64,000 nt of DNA from Henricia sp. BOLD:AAB3569 (GCA_037783545.1 JBBELK010000492.1:186001-250000); one strand, 5' to 3'; shown: positions 18,150 to 27,702, counted from the first letter of the stretch. Made by a program: numbers and translations. Notes: generated by a model from the letters alone, not told the origin.

Positions 18150-18252
18150 GATTGTTATAGATTCATTGTTTTACAGTTTTCTTGCAGGAGTAGTTTTACT
18201 TCAAGTGGGAATATGCCCGCAACCAAAATCTCACTTCCAGCTTTTCTCGGGT

Positions 18253-18323
18253 GCATTGGTGGTTCAGTGGTAGAATTCTCGCCTCCCACGCGGGAGACCC
18301 GGGTTCAATTCCCGGCCAATGCA
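18253..18323 (+). tRNA. tRNA-Gly(CCC)
   Basis: Unit 31, consensus. Confidence 0.97.
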
Positions 18324-18454
18324 AACTGACTGGTTTCCGTACTTTGCTGGACTCCAAAATACGTTTTATAGAAATGGCTGTCTTTTGGTTGATCGTCACC
18401 TTCAATGTTTCCATTCACCTGCAACCCAAAATTCCCTCCGCTATTTCTCCAGTT

Positions 18455-18525
18455 GCATTGGTGGTTCAGTGGTGGAATTCTCGCCTTCCAAGCGGGAGAC
18501 CCGGGTTCAATTCCCGGCTAATGCA
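18455..18525 (+). tRNA. tRNA-Gly(TCC), A21G
   Basis: Unit 31. A21G alters the conserved A21 that contacts T8. Confidence 0.87.
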
Positions 18526-18671
18526 AAATAGCGGGTTCCCTGTACTTTTCCAGACTAGAAAGAAACGTTTCATAGAAATGGCCGTCTTTTGGTTGAGCGT
18601 CACCTTCTTTTCGGCACCCTCTGCGCGGAATTATCCGAATTAGCCGAACATTTAGTCCGCACTTTCGAACA

Positions 18672-18742
18672 GCACCGGTGGTTCAGTGGTAGAATTCTCG
18701 CCTGCCACGCGGGAGGCCCGGGTTCGATTCCCGGCCTGTGCA
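18672..18742 (+). tRNA. tRNA-Gly(GCC), G68T
   Basis: Unit 32. G68T breaks the acceptor pair C5-G68. Confidence 0.86.
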
Positions 18743-18845
18743 GATTGTTATAGATTCATTGTTTGACAGTTTTCTTGCAGGAGTAGTTTTACTTCAAGTG
18801 AGACTATGCCCGCAACCAAAATCTCACTTCCAGCTTTTCTCGGGT

Positions 18846-18916
18846 GCATTGGTGGTTCAGTGGTAGAATTCTCGCCTCCCACGCGGGAGACCCGGGTTCA
18901 ATTCCCGGCCAATGCA
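18846..18916 (+). tRNA. tRNA-Gly(CCC)
   Basis: Unit 32, consensus. Confidence 0.97.
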
Positions 18917-19047
18917 AACTGACTGGTTTCCGTACTTTGCTGGACTCCAAAATACGTTTTATAGAAATGGCTGTCTTTTGGTTGAGCGTCACCTTCAATG
19001 TTTTCATTCACCTGTAACCCAAAATTCCCTCCGCTATTTCTCCAGTT

Positions 19048-19118
19048 GCATTGGTGGTTCAGTGGTAGAATTCTCGCCTTCCAAGCGGGAGACCCGGGTT
19101 CAATTCCCGGCTAATGCA
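19048..19118 (+). tRNA. tRNA-Gly(TCC)
   Basis: Unit 32, consensus. Confidence 0.96.
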
Positions 19119-19264
19119 AAATAGCGGGTTCCCTGTACTTTTCCAGACTAGAAAGAAACGTTTCATAGAAATGGCCGTCTTTTGGTTGAGCGTCACCTTC
19201 TTTTCGGCACCCTCTGCGCGGAATTATCCGAATTAGCCGAACATTTAGTCCGCACTTTCGAACA

Positions 19265-19335
19265 GCACCGGTGGTTCAGTGGTAGAATTCTCGCCTGCCA
19301 CGCGGGAGGCCCGGGTTCGATTCCCGGCCGGTGCA
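19265..19335 (+). tRNA. tRNA-Gly(GCC)
   Basis: Unit 33, consensus. Confidence 0.97.
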
Positions 19336-19438
19336 GATTGTTATAGATTCATTGTTTGACAGTTTTCTTGCAGGAGTAGTTTTACTTCAAGTGGGAATAT
19401 GCCCGCAACCAAAATCTCACTTCCAGCTTTTCTCGGGT

Positions 19439-19509
19439 GCATTGGTGGTTCAGTGGTAGAATTCTCGCCTCCCACGCGGGAGACCCGGGTTCAATTCCCG
19501 GCCAATGCA
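19439..19509 (+). tRNA. tRNA-Gly(CCC)
   Basis: Unit 33, consensus. Confidence 0.97.
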
Positions 19510-19640
19510 AACTGACTGGTTTCCGTACTTTGCTGGACTCCAAAATACGTTTTATAGAAATGGCTGTCTTTTGGTTGAGCGTCACCTTCAATGTTTCCAT
19601 TCACCTGCAACCCAAAATTCCCTCCGCTATTTCTCCAGTT

Positions 19641-19711
19641 GCATTGGTGGTTCAGTGGTAGAATTCTCGCCTTCCAAGCGGGAGACCCGGGTTCAATTCC
19701 CGGCTAATGCA
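19641..19711 (+). tRNA. tRNA-Gly(TCC)
   Basis: Unit 33, consensus. Confidence 0.96.
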
Positions 19712-19857
19712 AAATAGCGGGTTCCCTGTACTTTTCCAGACTAGAAAGAAACGTTTCATAGAAATGGCCGTCTTTTGGTTGAGCGTCACCTTCTTTTCGG
19801 CACCCTCTGCGCGGAATTATCCGAATTAGCCGAACATTTAGTCCGCACTTTCGAACA

Positions 19858-19928
19858 GCACCGGTGGTTCAGTGGTAGAATTCTCGCCTGCCACGCGGGA
19901 GGCACGGGTTCGATTCCCGGCCGGTGCA
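19858..19928 (+). tRNA. tRNA-Gly(GCC), C49A
   Basis: Unit 34. C49A. The S1 after it has a unique 6-bp insertion (GGCCTA). Confidence 0.9.
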
Positions 19929-20037
19929 GATTGTTAGGCCTATAGATTCATTGTTTGACAGTTTTCTTGCAGGAGTAGTTTTACTTCAAGTGGGAATATG
20001 CCCGCAACCAAAATCTCACATCCAGCTTTTCTCGGGT

Positions 20038-20108
20038 GCATTGGTGGTTCAGTGGTACAATTCTCGCCTGCCACGCGGGAGGCACGGGTTCGATTCCCGG
20101 CCGGTGCA
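20038..20108 (+). tRNA. Chimeric tRNA-Gly(GCC), CCC-type 5' end; C49A, G22C
   Basis: Unit 34, extra gene. It has the 5' flank and acceptor strand GCATTGG of a CCC gene, but anticodon GCC, variable loop AGGC, T loop TTCGATT and 3' strand CCGGTGC of a GCC gene. The acceptor still pairs through two wobbles (T4-G69, T5-G68). G22C adds a C13-C22 mismatch in the D stem. Confidence 0.9.
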
Positions 20109-20211
20109 GATTGTTATAGATTCATTGTTTGACAGTTTTCTTGCAGGAGTAGTTTTACTTCAAGTGGGAATATGCCCGCAACCAAAATCTCACTTCCAGC
20201 TTTTCTCGGGT

Positions 20212-20282
20212 GCATTGGTGGTTCAGTGGTAGAATTCTCGCCTGCCACGCGGGAGGCACGGGTTCGATTCCCGGCCGGTGCA
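20212..20282 (+). tRNA. Chimeric tRNA-Gly(GCC), CCC-type 5' end; C49A
   Basis: Unit 34, second chimera; as the gene at 20038 but without G22C. Confidence 0.92.
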
Positions 20283-20385
20283 GATTGTTATAGATTCATT
20301 GTTTGACAGTTTTCTTGCAGGAGTAGTTTTACTTCAAGTGGGAATATGCCCGCAACCAAAATCTCACTTCCAGCTTTTCTCGGGT

Positions 20386-20456
20386 GCATTGGTGGTTCAG
20401 TGGTAGAATTCTCGCCTGCCACGCGGGAGGCACGGGTTCGATTCCCGGCCGGTGCA
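20386..20456 (+). tRNA. Chimeric tRNA-Gly(GCC), CCC-type 5' end; C49A
   Basis: Unit 34, third chimera; same sequence as the gene at 20212. Confidence 0.92.
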
Positions 20457-20559
20457 GATTGTTATAGATTCATTGTTTGACAGTTTTCTTGCAGGAGTAG
20501 TTTTACTTCAAGTGGGAATATGCCCGCAACCAAAATCTCACTTCCAGCTTTGCTCGGGT

Positions 20560-20630
20560 GCATTGGTGGTTCAGTGGTAGAATTCTCGCCTCCCACGCGG
20601 GAGACCCGGGTTCAATTCCCGGCCAATGCA
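20560..20630 (+). tRNA. tRNA-Gly(CCC)
   Basis: Unit 34, consensus. Confidence 0.97.
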
Positions 20631-20761
20631 AACTGACTGGTTTCCGTACTTTGCTGGACTCCAAAATACGTTTTATAGAAATGGCTGTCTTTTGGTTGAG
20701 CGTCACCTTCAATGTTTCCATTCACCTGCAACCCAAAATTCCCTCCGCTATTTCTCCAGTT

Positions 20762-20832
20762 GCATTGGTGGTTAAGTGGTAGAATTCTCGCCTTCCAAGC
20801 GGGAGACCCGGGTTCAATTCCCGGCTAATGCA
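20762..20832 (+). tRNA. tRNA-Gly(TCC), C13A
   Basis: Unit 34. C13A breaks the D-stem pair C13-G22. Confidence 0.86.
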
Positions 20833-20978
20833 AAATAGCGGGTTCCCTGTACTTTTCCAGACTAGAAAGAAACGTTTCATAGAAATGGCCGTCTTTTGGT
20901 TGAGCGTCACCTTCTTTTCGGCACCCTCTGCGCGGAATTATCCGAATTAGCCGAACATTTAGTCCGCACTTTCGAACA

Positions 20979-21049
20979 GCACCGGTGGTTCAGTGGTAGA
21001 ATTCTCGCCTGCCACGCGGGAGGCACGGGTTCGATTCCCGGCCGGTGCA
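20979..21049 (+). tRNA. tRNA-Gly(GCC), C49A
   Basis: Unit 35. C49A. Confidence 0.9.
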
Positions 21050-21152
21050 GATTGTTATAGATTCATTGTTTGACAGTTTTCTTGCAGGAGTAGTTTTACT
21101 TCAAGTGGGAATATGCCCGCAACCAAAATCTCACTTCCAGCTTTTCTCGGGT

Positions 21153-21223
21153 GCATTGGTGGTTCAGTGGTAGAATTCTCGCCTCCCACGCGGGAGACCC
21201 GGGTTCAATTCCCGGCCAATGCA
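21153..21223 (+). tRNA. tRNA-Gly(CCC)
   Basis: Unit 35, consensus. Confidence 0.97.
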
Positions 21224-21354
21224 AACTGACTGGTTTCCGTACTTTGCTGGACTCCAAAATACGTTTTATAGAAATGGCTGTCTTTTGGTTGAGCGTCACC
21301 TTCAATGTTTCCATTCACCTGCAACCCAAAATTCCCTCCGCTATTTCTCCAGTT

Positions 21355-21425
21355 GCATTGGTGGTTCAGTGGTAGAATTCTCGCCTTCCAAGCGGGAGAC
21401 CCGGGTTCAATTCCCGGCTAATGCA
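21355..21425 (+). tRNA. tRNA-Gly(TCC)
   Basis: Unit 35, consensus. Confidence 0.96.
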
Positions 21426-21571
21426 AAATAGCGGGTTCCCTGTACTTTTCCAGACTAGAAAGAAACGTTTCATAGAAATGGCCGTCTTTTGGTTGAGCGT
21501 CACCTTCTTTTCGGCACCCTCTGCGCGGAATTATCCGAATTAGCCGAACATTTAGTCCGCACTTTCGAACA

Positions 21572-21642
21572 GCACCGGTGGTTCAGTGGTAGAATTCTCG
21601 CCTGCCACGCGGGAGGCCCGGGTTCGATTCCCGGCCGGTGCA
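21572..21642 (+). tRNA. tRNA-Gly(GCC)
   Basis: Unit 36, consensus. Confidence 0.97.
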
Positions 21643-21745
21643 GATTGTTATAGATTCATTGTTCGACAGTTTTCTTGCAGGAGTAGTTTTACTTCAAGTG
21701 GGAATATGCCCGCAACCAAAATCTCACTTCCAGCTTTTCTCGGGT

Positions 21746-21816
21746 GCATTGGTGGTTCAGTGGTAGAATTCTCGCCTGCCACGCGGGAGGCACGGGTTCG
21801 ATTCCCGGCCGGTGCA
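21746..21816 (+). tRNA. Chimeric tRNA-Gly(GCC), CCC-type 5' end; C49A
   Basis: Unit 36, extra gene made by a single 174-bp duplication. Same sequence type as the gene at 20212. Confidence 0.92.
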
Positions 21817-21919
21817 GATTGTTATAGATTCATTGTTTGACAGTTTTCTTGCAGGAGTAGTTTTACTTCAAGTGGGAATATGCCCGCAACCAAAATCTCA
21901 CTTCCAGCTTTTCTCGGGT

Positions 21920-21990
21920 GCATTGGTGGTTCAGTGGTAGAATTCTCGCCTCCCACGCGGGAGACCCGGGTTCAATTCCCGGCCAATGCA
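21920..21990 (+). tRNA. tRNA-Gly(CCC)
   Basis: Unit 36, consensus. Confidence 0.97.
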
Positions 21991-22121
21991 AACTGACTGG
22001 TTTCCGTACTTTGCTGGACTCCAAAATACGTTTTATAGAAATGGCTGTCTTTTGGTTGAGCGTCACCTTCAATGTTTCCATTCACCTGCAACCCAAAATT
22101 CCCTCCGCTATTTCTCCAGTT

Positions 22122-22192
22122 GCATTGGTGGTTCAGTGGTAGAATTCTCGCCTTCCAAGCGGGAGACCCGGGTTCAATTCCCGGCTAATGCA
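22122..22192 (+). tRNA. tRNA-Gly(TCC)
   Basis: Unit 36, consensus. Confidence 0.96.
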
Positions 22193-22338
22193 AAATAGCG
22201 GGTTCCCTGTACTTTTCCAGACTAGAAAGAAACGTTTCATAGAAATGGCCGTCTTTTGGTTGAGCGTCACCTTCTTTTCGGCACCCTCTGCGCGGAATTA
22301 TCCGAATTAGCCGAACATTTAGTCCGCACTTTCGAACA

Positions 22339-22409
22339 GCACCGGTGGTTCAGTGGTAGAATTCTCGCCTGCCACGCGGGAGGCCCGGGTTCGATTCCCG
22401 GCCGGTGCA
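22339..22409 (+). tRNA. tRNA-Gly(GCC)
   Basis: Unit 37, consensus. Confidence 0.97.
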
Positions 22410-22512
22410 GATTGTTATAGATTCATTGTTTGACAGTTTTCTTGCAGGAGTAGTTTTACTTCAAGTGGGAATATGCCCGCAACCAAAATCTCACTTCCAG
22501 CTTTTCTCGGGT

Positions 22513-22583
22513 GCATTGGTGGTTCAGTGGTAGAATTCTTGCCTCCCACGCGGGAGACCCGGGTTCAATTCCCGGCCAATGCA
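22513..22583 (+). tRNA. tRNA-Gly(CCC), C29T
   Basis: Unit 37. C29T gives a T-G wobble in the anticodon stem. Shared with unit 44. Confidence 0.93.
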
Positions 22584-22714
22584 AACTGACTGGTTTCCGT
22601 ACTTTGCTGGACTCCAAAATACGTTTTATAGAAATGGCTGTCTTTTGGTTGAGCGTCACCTTCAATGTTTCCATTCACCTGCAACCCAAAATTCCCTCCG
22701 CTATTTCTCCAGTT

Positions 22715-22785
22715 GCATTGGTGGTTCAGTGGTAGAATTCTCGCCTTCCAAGCGGGAGACCCGGGTTCAATTCCCGGCTAATGCA
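22715..22785 (+). tRNA. tRNA-Gly(TCC)
   Basis: Unit 37, consensus. Confidence 0.96.
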
Positions 22786-22931
22786 AAATAGCGGGTTCCC
22801 TGTACTTTTCCAGACTAGAAAGAAACGTTTCATAGAAATGGCCGTCTTTTGGTTGAGCGTCACCTTCTTTTCGGCACCCTCTGCGCGGAATTATCCGAAT
22901 TAGCTGAACATTTAGTCCGCACTTTCGAACA

Positions 22932-23002
22932 GCACCGGTGGTTCAGTGGTAGAATTCTCGCCTGCCACGCGGGAGGCCCGGGTTCGATTCCCGGCCGGTG
23001 CA
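22932..23002 (+). tRNA. tRNA-Gly(GCC)
   Basis: Unit 38, consensus. Confidence 0.97.
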
Positions 23003-23105
23003 GATTGTTATAGATTCATTGTTTGACAGTTTTCTTGCAGGAGTAGTTTTACTTCAAGTGGGAATATGCCCGCAACCAAAATCTCACTTCCAGCTTTTCT
23101 CGGGT

Positions 23106-23176
23106 GCATTGGTGGTTCAGTGGTAGAATTCTCGCCTCCCACGTGGGAGACCCGGGTTCAATTCCCGGCCAATGCA
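23106..23176 (+). tRNA. tRNA-Gly(CCC), C40T
   Basis: Unit 38. C40T gives a G-T wobble in the anticodon stem. Confidence 0.93.
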
Positions 23177-23307
23177 AACTGACTGGTTTCCGTACTTTGC
23201 TGGACTCCAAAATACGTTTTATAGAAATGGCTGTCTTTTGGTTGAGCGTCACCTTCAATGTTTCCATTCACCTGCAACCCAAAATTCCCTCCGCTATTTC
23301 TCCAGTT

Positions 23308-23378
23308 GCATTGGTGGTTCAGTGGTAGAATTCTCGCCTTCCAAGCGGGAGACCCGGGTACAATTCCCGGCTAATGCA
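23308..23378 (+). tRNA. tRNA-Gly(TCC), T55A
   Basis: Unit 38. First of 16 TCC genes with T55A (T loop TACAATT). The change removes the position that becomes pseudouridine 55 and pairs with G18, and spoils the B box. Confidence 0.85.
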
Positions 23379-23524
23379 AAATAGCGGGTTCCCTGTACTT
23401 TTCCAGACTAGAAAGAAACGTTTCATAGAAATGGCCGTCTTTTGGTTGAGCGTCACCTTCTTTTCGGCACCCTCTGCGCGGAATTATCCGAATTAGCCGA
23501 ACATTTAGTCCGCACTTTCGAACA

Positions 23525-23595
23525 GCACCAGTGGTTCAGTGGTAGAATTCTCGCCTGCCACGCGGGAGGCCCGGGTTCGATTCCCGGCCGGTGCA
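23525..23595 (+). tRNA. tRNA-Gly(GCC), G6A
   Basis: Unit 39. First of six GCC genes with G6A, which breaks the acceptor pair G6-C67. Confidence 0.87.
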
Positions 23596-23698
23596 GATTG
23601 TTATAGATTCATTGTTTGACAGTTTTCTTGCAGGAGTAGTTTTACTTCAAGTGGGAATATGCCCGCAACCAAAATCTCACTTCCAGCTTTTCTCGGGT

Positions 23699-23769
23699 GC
23701 ATTGGTGGTTCAGTGGTAGAATTCTCGCCTCCCACGCGGGAGACCCGGGTTCAATTCCCGGCCAATGCA
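23699..23769 (+). tRNA. tRNA-Gly(CCC)
   Basis: Unit 39, consensus. Confidence 0.97.
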
Positions 23770-23900
23770 AACTGACTGGTTTCCGTACTTTGCTGGACTC
23801 CAAAATACGTTTTATAGAAATGGCTGTCTTTTGGTTGAGCGTCACCTTCAATGTTTCCATTCACCTGCAACCCAAAATTCCCTCCGCTATTTCTCCAGTT

Positions 23901-23971
23901 GCATTGGTGGTTCAGTGGTAGAATTCTCGCCTTCCAAGCGGGAGACCCGGGTTCAATTCCCGGCTAATGCA
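23901..23971 (+). tRNA. tRNA-Gly(TCC)
   Basis: Unit 39, consensus. Confidence 0.96.
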
Positions 23972-24117
23972 AAATAGCGGGTTCCCTGTACTTTTCCAGA
24001 CTAGAAAGAAACGTTTCATAGAAATGGCCGTCTTTTGGTTGAGCGTCACCTTCTTTTCGGCACCCTCTGCGCGGAATTATCCGAATTAGCCGAACATTTA
24101 GTCCGCACTTTCGAACA

Positions 24118-24188
24118 GCACCGGTGGTTCAGTGGTAGAATTCTCGCCTGCCACGCGGGAGGCCCGGGTTCGATTCCCGGCCGGTGCA
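24118..24188 (+). tRNA. tRNA-Gly(GCC)
   Basis: Unit 40, consensus. Confidence 0.97.
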
Positions 24189-24291
24189 GATTGTTATAGA
24201 TTCATTGTTTGACAGTTTTCTTGCAGGAGTAGTTTTACTTCAAGTGGGAATATGCCCGCAACCAAAATCTCACTTCCAGCTTTTCTCGGGT

Positions 24292-24362
24292 GCATTGGTG
24301 GTTCAGTGGTAGAATTCTCGCCTCCCACGCGGGAGACCCGGGTTCAATTCCCGGCCAATGCA
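24292..24362 (+). tRNA. tRNA-Gly(CCC)
   Basis: Unit 40, consensus. Confidence 0.97.
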
Positions 24363-24493
24363 AACTGACTGGTTTCCGTACTTTGCTGGACTCCAAAATA
24401 CGTTTTATAGAAATGGCTGTCTTTTGGTTGAGCGTCACCTTCAATGTTTCCATTCACCTGCAACCCAAAATTCCCTCCGCTATTTCTCCAGTT

Positions 24494-24564
24494 GCATTGG
24501 TGGTTCAGTGGTAGAATTCTCGCCTTCCAAGCGGGAGACCCGGGTTCAATTCCCGGCTAATGCA
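24494..24564 (+). tRNA. tRNA-Gly(TCC)
   Basis: Unit 40, consensus. Confidence 0.96.
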
Positions 24565-24710
24565 AAATAGCGGGTTCCCTGTACTTTTCCAGACTAGAAA
24601 GAAACGTTTCATAGAAATGGCCGTCTTTTGGTTGAGCGTCACCTTCTTTTCGGCACCCTCTGCGCGGAATTATCCGAATTAGCCGAACATTTAGTCCGCA
24701 CTTTCGAACA

Positions 24711-24781
24711 GCACCGGTGGTTCAGTGGTAGAATTCTCGCCTGCCACGCGGGAGGCCCGGGTTCGATTCCCGGCCGGTGCA
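24711..24781 (+). tRNA. tRNA-Gly(GCC)
   Basis: Unit 41, consensus. Confidence 0.97.
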
Positions 24782-24884
24782 GATTGTTATAGATTCATTG
24801 TTTGACAGTTTTCTTGCAGGAGTAGTTTTACTTCAAGTGGGAATATGCCCGCAACCAAAATCTCACTTCCAGCTTTTCTCGGGT

Positions 24885-24955
24885 GCATTGGTGGTTCAGT
24901 GGTAGAATTCTCGCCTCCCACGCGGGAGACCCGGGTTCAATTCCCGGCCAATGCA
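24885..24955 (+). tRNA. tRNA-Gly(CCC)
   Basis: Unit 41, consensus. Confidence 0.97.
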
Positions 24956-25086
24956 AACTGACTGGTTTCCGTACTTTGCTGGACTCCAAAATACGTTTTA
25001 TAGAAATGGCTGTCTTTTGGTTGAGCGTCACCTTCAATGTTTCCATTCACCTGCAACCCAAAATTCCCTCCGCTATTTCTCCAGTT

Positions 25087-25157
25087 GCATTGGTGGTTCA
25101 GTGGTAGAATTCTCGCCTTCCAAGCGGGAGACCCGGGTACAATTCCCGGCTAATGCA
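25087..25157 (+). tRNA. tRNA-Gly(TCC), T55A
   Basis: Unit 41. T55A; the S3 after it lacks one base. Confidence 0.85.
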
Positions 25158-25302
25158 AAATAGCGGGTTCCCTGTACTTTTCCAGACTAGAAAGAAAGTT
25201 TCATAGAAATGGCCGTCTTTTGGTTGAGCGTCACCTTCTTTTCGGCACCCTCTGCGCGGAATTATCCGAATTAGCCGAACATTTAGTCCGCACTTTCGAA
25301 CA

Positions 25303-25373
25303 GCACCAGTGGTTCAGTGGTAGAATTCTCGCCTGCCACGCGGGAGGCCCGGGTTCGATTCCCGGCCGGTGCA
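25303..25373 (+). tRNA. tRNA-Gly(GCC), G6A
   Basis: Unit 42. G6A. Confidence 0.87.
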
Positions 25374-25476
25374 GATTGTTATAGATTCATTGTTTGACAG
25401 TTTTCTTGCAGGAGTAGTTTTACTTCAAGTGGGAATATGCCCGCAACCAAAATCTCACTTCCAGCTTTTCTCGGGT

Positions 25477-25547
25477 GCATTGGTGGTTCAGTGGTAGAAT
25501 TCTCGCCTCCCACGCGGGAGACCCGGGTTCAATTCCCGGCCAATGCA
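25477..25547 (+). tRNA. tRNA-Gly(CCC)
   Basis: Unit 42, consensus. Confidence 0.97.
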
Positions 25548-25678
25548 AACTGACTGGTTTCCGTACTTTGCTGGACTCCAAAATACGTTTTATAGAAATG
25601 GCTGTCTTTTGGTTGAGCGTCACCTTCATTGTTTCCATTCACCTGCAACCCAAAATTCCCTCCGCTATTTCTCCAGTT

Positions 25679-25749
25679 GCATTGGTGGTTCAGTGGTAGA
25701 ATTCTCGCCTTCCAAGCGGGAGACCCGGGTTCAATTCCCGGCTAATGCA
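25679..25749 (+). tRNA. tRNA-Gly(TCC)
   Basis: Unit 42, consensus. Confidence 0.96.
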
Positions 25750-25895
25750 AAATAGCGGGTTCCCTGTACTTTTCCAGACTAGAAAGAAACGTTTCATAGA
25801 AATGGCCGTCTTTTGGTTGAGCGTCACCTTCTTTTCGGCACCCTCTGCGCGGAATTATCCGAATTAGCCGAACATTTAGTCCGCACTTTCGAACA

Positions 25896-25966
25896 GCACC
25901 GGTGGTTCAGTGGTAGAATTCTCGCCTGCCACGCGGGAGGCCCGGGTTCGATTCCCGGCCGGTGCA
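25896..25966 (+). tRNA. tRNA-Gly(GCC)
   Basis: Unit 43, consensus. Confidence 0.97.
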
Positions 25967-26069
25967 GATTGTTATAGATTCATTGTTTGACAGTTTTCTT
26001 GCAGGAGTAGTTTTACTTCAAGTGGGAATATGCCCGCAACCAAAATCTCACTTCCAGCTTTTCTCGGGT

Positions 26070-26140
26070 GCATTGGTGGTTCAGTGGTAGAATTCTCGCC
26101 TGCCACGCGGGAGGCACGGGTTCGATTCCCGGCCGGTGCA
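26070..26140 (+). tRNA. Chimeric tRNA-Gly(GCC), CCC-type 5' end; C49A
   Basis: Unit 43, extra gene from a 174-bp duplication. It keeps C49A although the nearest GCC genes do not have it. Confidence 0.92.
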
Positions 26141-26243
26141 GATTGTTATAGATTCATTGTTTGACAGTTTTCTTGCAGGAGTAGTTTTACTTCAAGTGGG
26201 AATATGCCCGCAACCAAAATCTCACTTCCAGCTTTTCTCGGGT

Positions 26244-26314
26244 GCATTGGTGGTTCAGTGGTAGAATTCTCGCCTCCCACGCGGGAGACCCGGGTTCAAT
26301 TCCCGGCCAATGCA
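26244..26314 (+). tRNA. tRNA-Gly(CCC)
   Basis: Unit 43, consensus. Confidence 0.97.
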
Positions 26315-26445
26315 AACTGACTGGTTTCCGTACTTTGCTGGACTCCAAAATACGTTTTATAGAAATGGCTGTCTTTTGGTTGAGCGTCACCTTCAATGTT
26401 TCCATTCACCTGCAACCCAAAATTCCCTCCGCTATTTCTCCAGTT

Positions 26446-26516
26446 GCATTGGTGGTTCAGTGGTAGAATTCTCGCCTTCCAAGCGGGAGACCCGGGTTCA
26501 ATTCCCGGCTAATGCA
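26446..26516 (+). tRNA. tRNA-Gly(TCC)
   Basis: Unit 43, consensus. Confidence 0.96.
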
Positions 26517-26662
26517 AAATAGCGGGTTCCCTGTACTTTTCCAGACTAGAAAGAAACGTTTCATAGAAATGGCCGTCTTTTGGTTGAGCGTCACCTTCTT
26601 TTCGGCACCCTCTGCGCGGAATTATCCGAATTAGCCGAACATTTAGTCCGCACTTTCGAACA

Positions 26663-26733
26663 GCACCGGTGGTTCAGTGGTAGAATTCTCGCCTGCCACG
26701 CGGGAGGCCCGGGTTCGATTCCCGGCCGGTGCA
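26663..26733 (+). tRNA. tRNA-Gly(GCC)
   Basis: Unit 44, consensus. Confidence 0.97.
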
Positions 26734-26836
26734 GATTGTTATAGATTCATTGTTTGACAGTTTTCTTGCAGGAGTAGTTTTACTTCAAGTGGGAATATGC
26801 CCGCAACCAAAATCTCACTTCCAGCTTTTCTCGGGT

Positions 26837-26907
26837 GCATTGGTGGTTCAGTGGTAGAATTCTTGCCTCCCACGCGGGAGACCCGGGTTCAATTCCCGGC
26901 CAATGCA
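26837..26907 (+). tRNA. tRNA-Gly(CCC), C29T
   Basis: Unit 44. C29T, as in unit 37. Confidence 0.93.
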
Positions 26908-27038
26908 AACTGACTGGTTTCCGTACTTTGCTGGACTCCAAAATACGTTTTATAGAAATGGCTGTCTTTTGGTTGAGCGTCACCTTCAATGTTTCCATTC
27001 ACCTGCAACCCAAAATTCCCTCCGCTATTTCTCCAGTT

Positions 27039-27109
27039 GCATTGGTGGTTCAGTGGTAGAATTCTCGCCTTCCAAGCGGGAGACCCGGGTTCAATTCCCG
27101 GCTAATGCA
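27039..27109 (+). tRNA. tRNA-Gly(TCC)
   Basis: Unit 44, consensus. Confidence 0.96.
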
Positions 27110-27255
27110 AAATAGCGGGTTCCCTGTACTTTTCCAGACTAGAAAGAAACGTTTCATAGAAATGGCCGTCTTTTGGTTGAGCGTCACCTTCTTTTCGGCA
27201 CCCTCTGCGCGGAATTATCCGAATTAGCCGAACATTTAGTCCGCACTTTCGAACA

Positions 27256-27326
27256 GCACCGGTGGTTCAGTGGTAGAATTCTCGCCTGCCACGCAGGAGG
27301 CCCGGGTTCGATTCCCGGCCGGTGCA
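27256..27326 (+). tRNA. tRNA-Gly(GCC), G41A
   Basis: Unit 45. G41A breaks the anticodon-stem pair C29-G41. Confidence 0.86.
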
Positions 27327-27429
27327 GATTGTTATAGATTCATTGTTTGACAGTTTTCTTGCAGGAGTAGTTTTACTTCAAGTGGGAATATGCCCGCAAC
27401 CAAAATCTCACTTCCAGCTTTTCTCGGGT

Positions 27430-27500
27430 GCATTGGTGGTTCAGTGGTAGAATTCTCGCCTCCCACGCGGGAGACCCGGGTTCAATTCCCGGCCAATGCA
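27430..27500 (+). tRNA. tRNA-Gly(CCC)
   Basis: Unit 45, consensus. Confidence 0.97.
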
Positions 27501-27631
27501 AACTGACTGGTTTCCGTACTTTGCTGGACTCCAAAATACGTTTTATAGAAATGGCTGTCTTTTGGTTGAGCGTCACCTTCAATGTTTCCATTCACCTGCA
27601 ACCCAAAATTCCCTCCGCTATTTCTCCAGTT

Positions 27632-27702
27632 GCATTGGTGGTTCAGTGGTAGAATTCTCGCCTTCCAAGCGGGAGACCCGGGTACAATTCCCGGCTAATG
27701 CA
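27632..27702 (+). tRNA. tRNA-Gly(TCC), T55A
   Basis: Unit 45. T55A. Confidence 0.85.

Larger units (their letters stand above)
20038..20559 (+). repeat. Three tandem 174-bp duplications (chimeric GCC gene + S1), unit 34
   Basis: Three extra copies of the 174-bp GCC-to-CCC interval (starting at 20038, 20212 and 20386) lie between the GCC gene of unit 34 and its CCC gene at 20560. Each is a chimeric GCC gene plus S1, giving this unit six tRNA genes. Confidence 0.95.
21572..22931 (+). repeat. Two-unit block (units 36-37) repeated at 25896-27255
   Basis: Both blocks have the same special features in the same order: consensus GCC, chimeric GCC with C49A, CCC, TCC, then a unit whose CCC gene has C29T. 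The shift is 4324 bp. Confidence 0.85.
25896..27255 (+). repeat. Two-unit block (units 43-44), copy of 21572-22931
   Basis: Second copy of the block with the chimeric GCC gene and the CCC C29T gene, shifted by 4324 bp. Confidence 0.85.
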
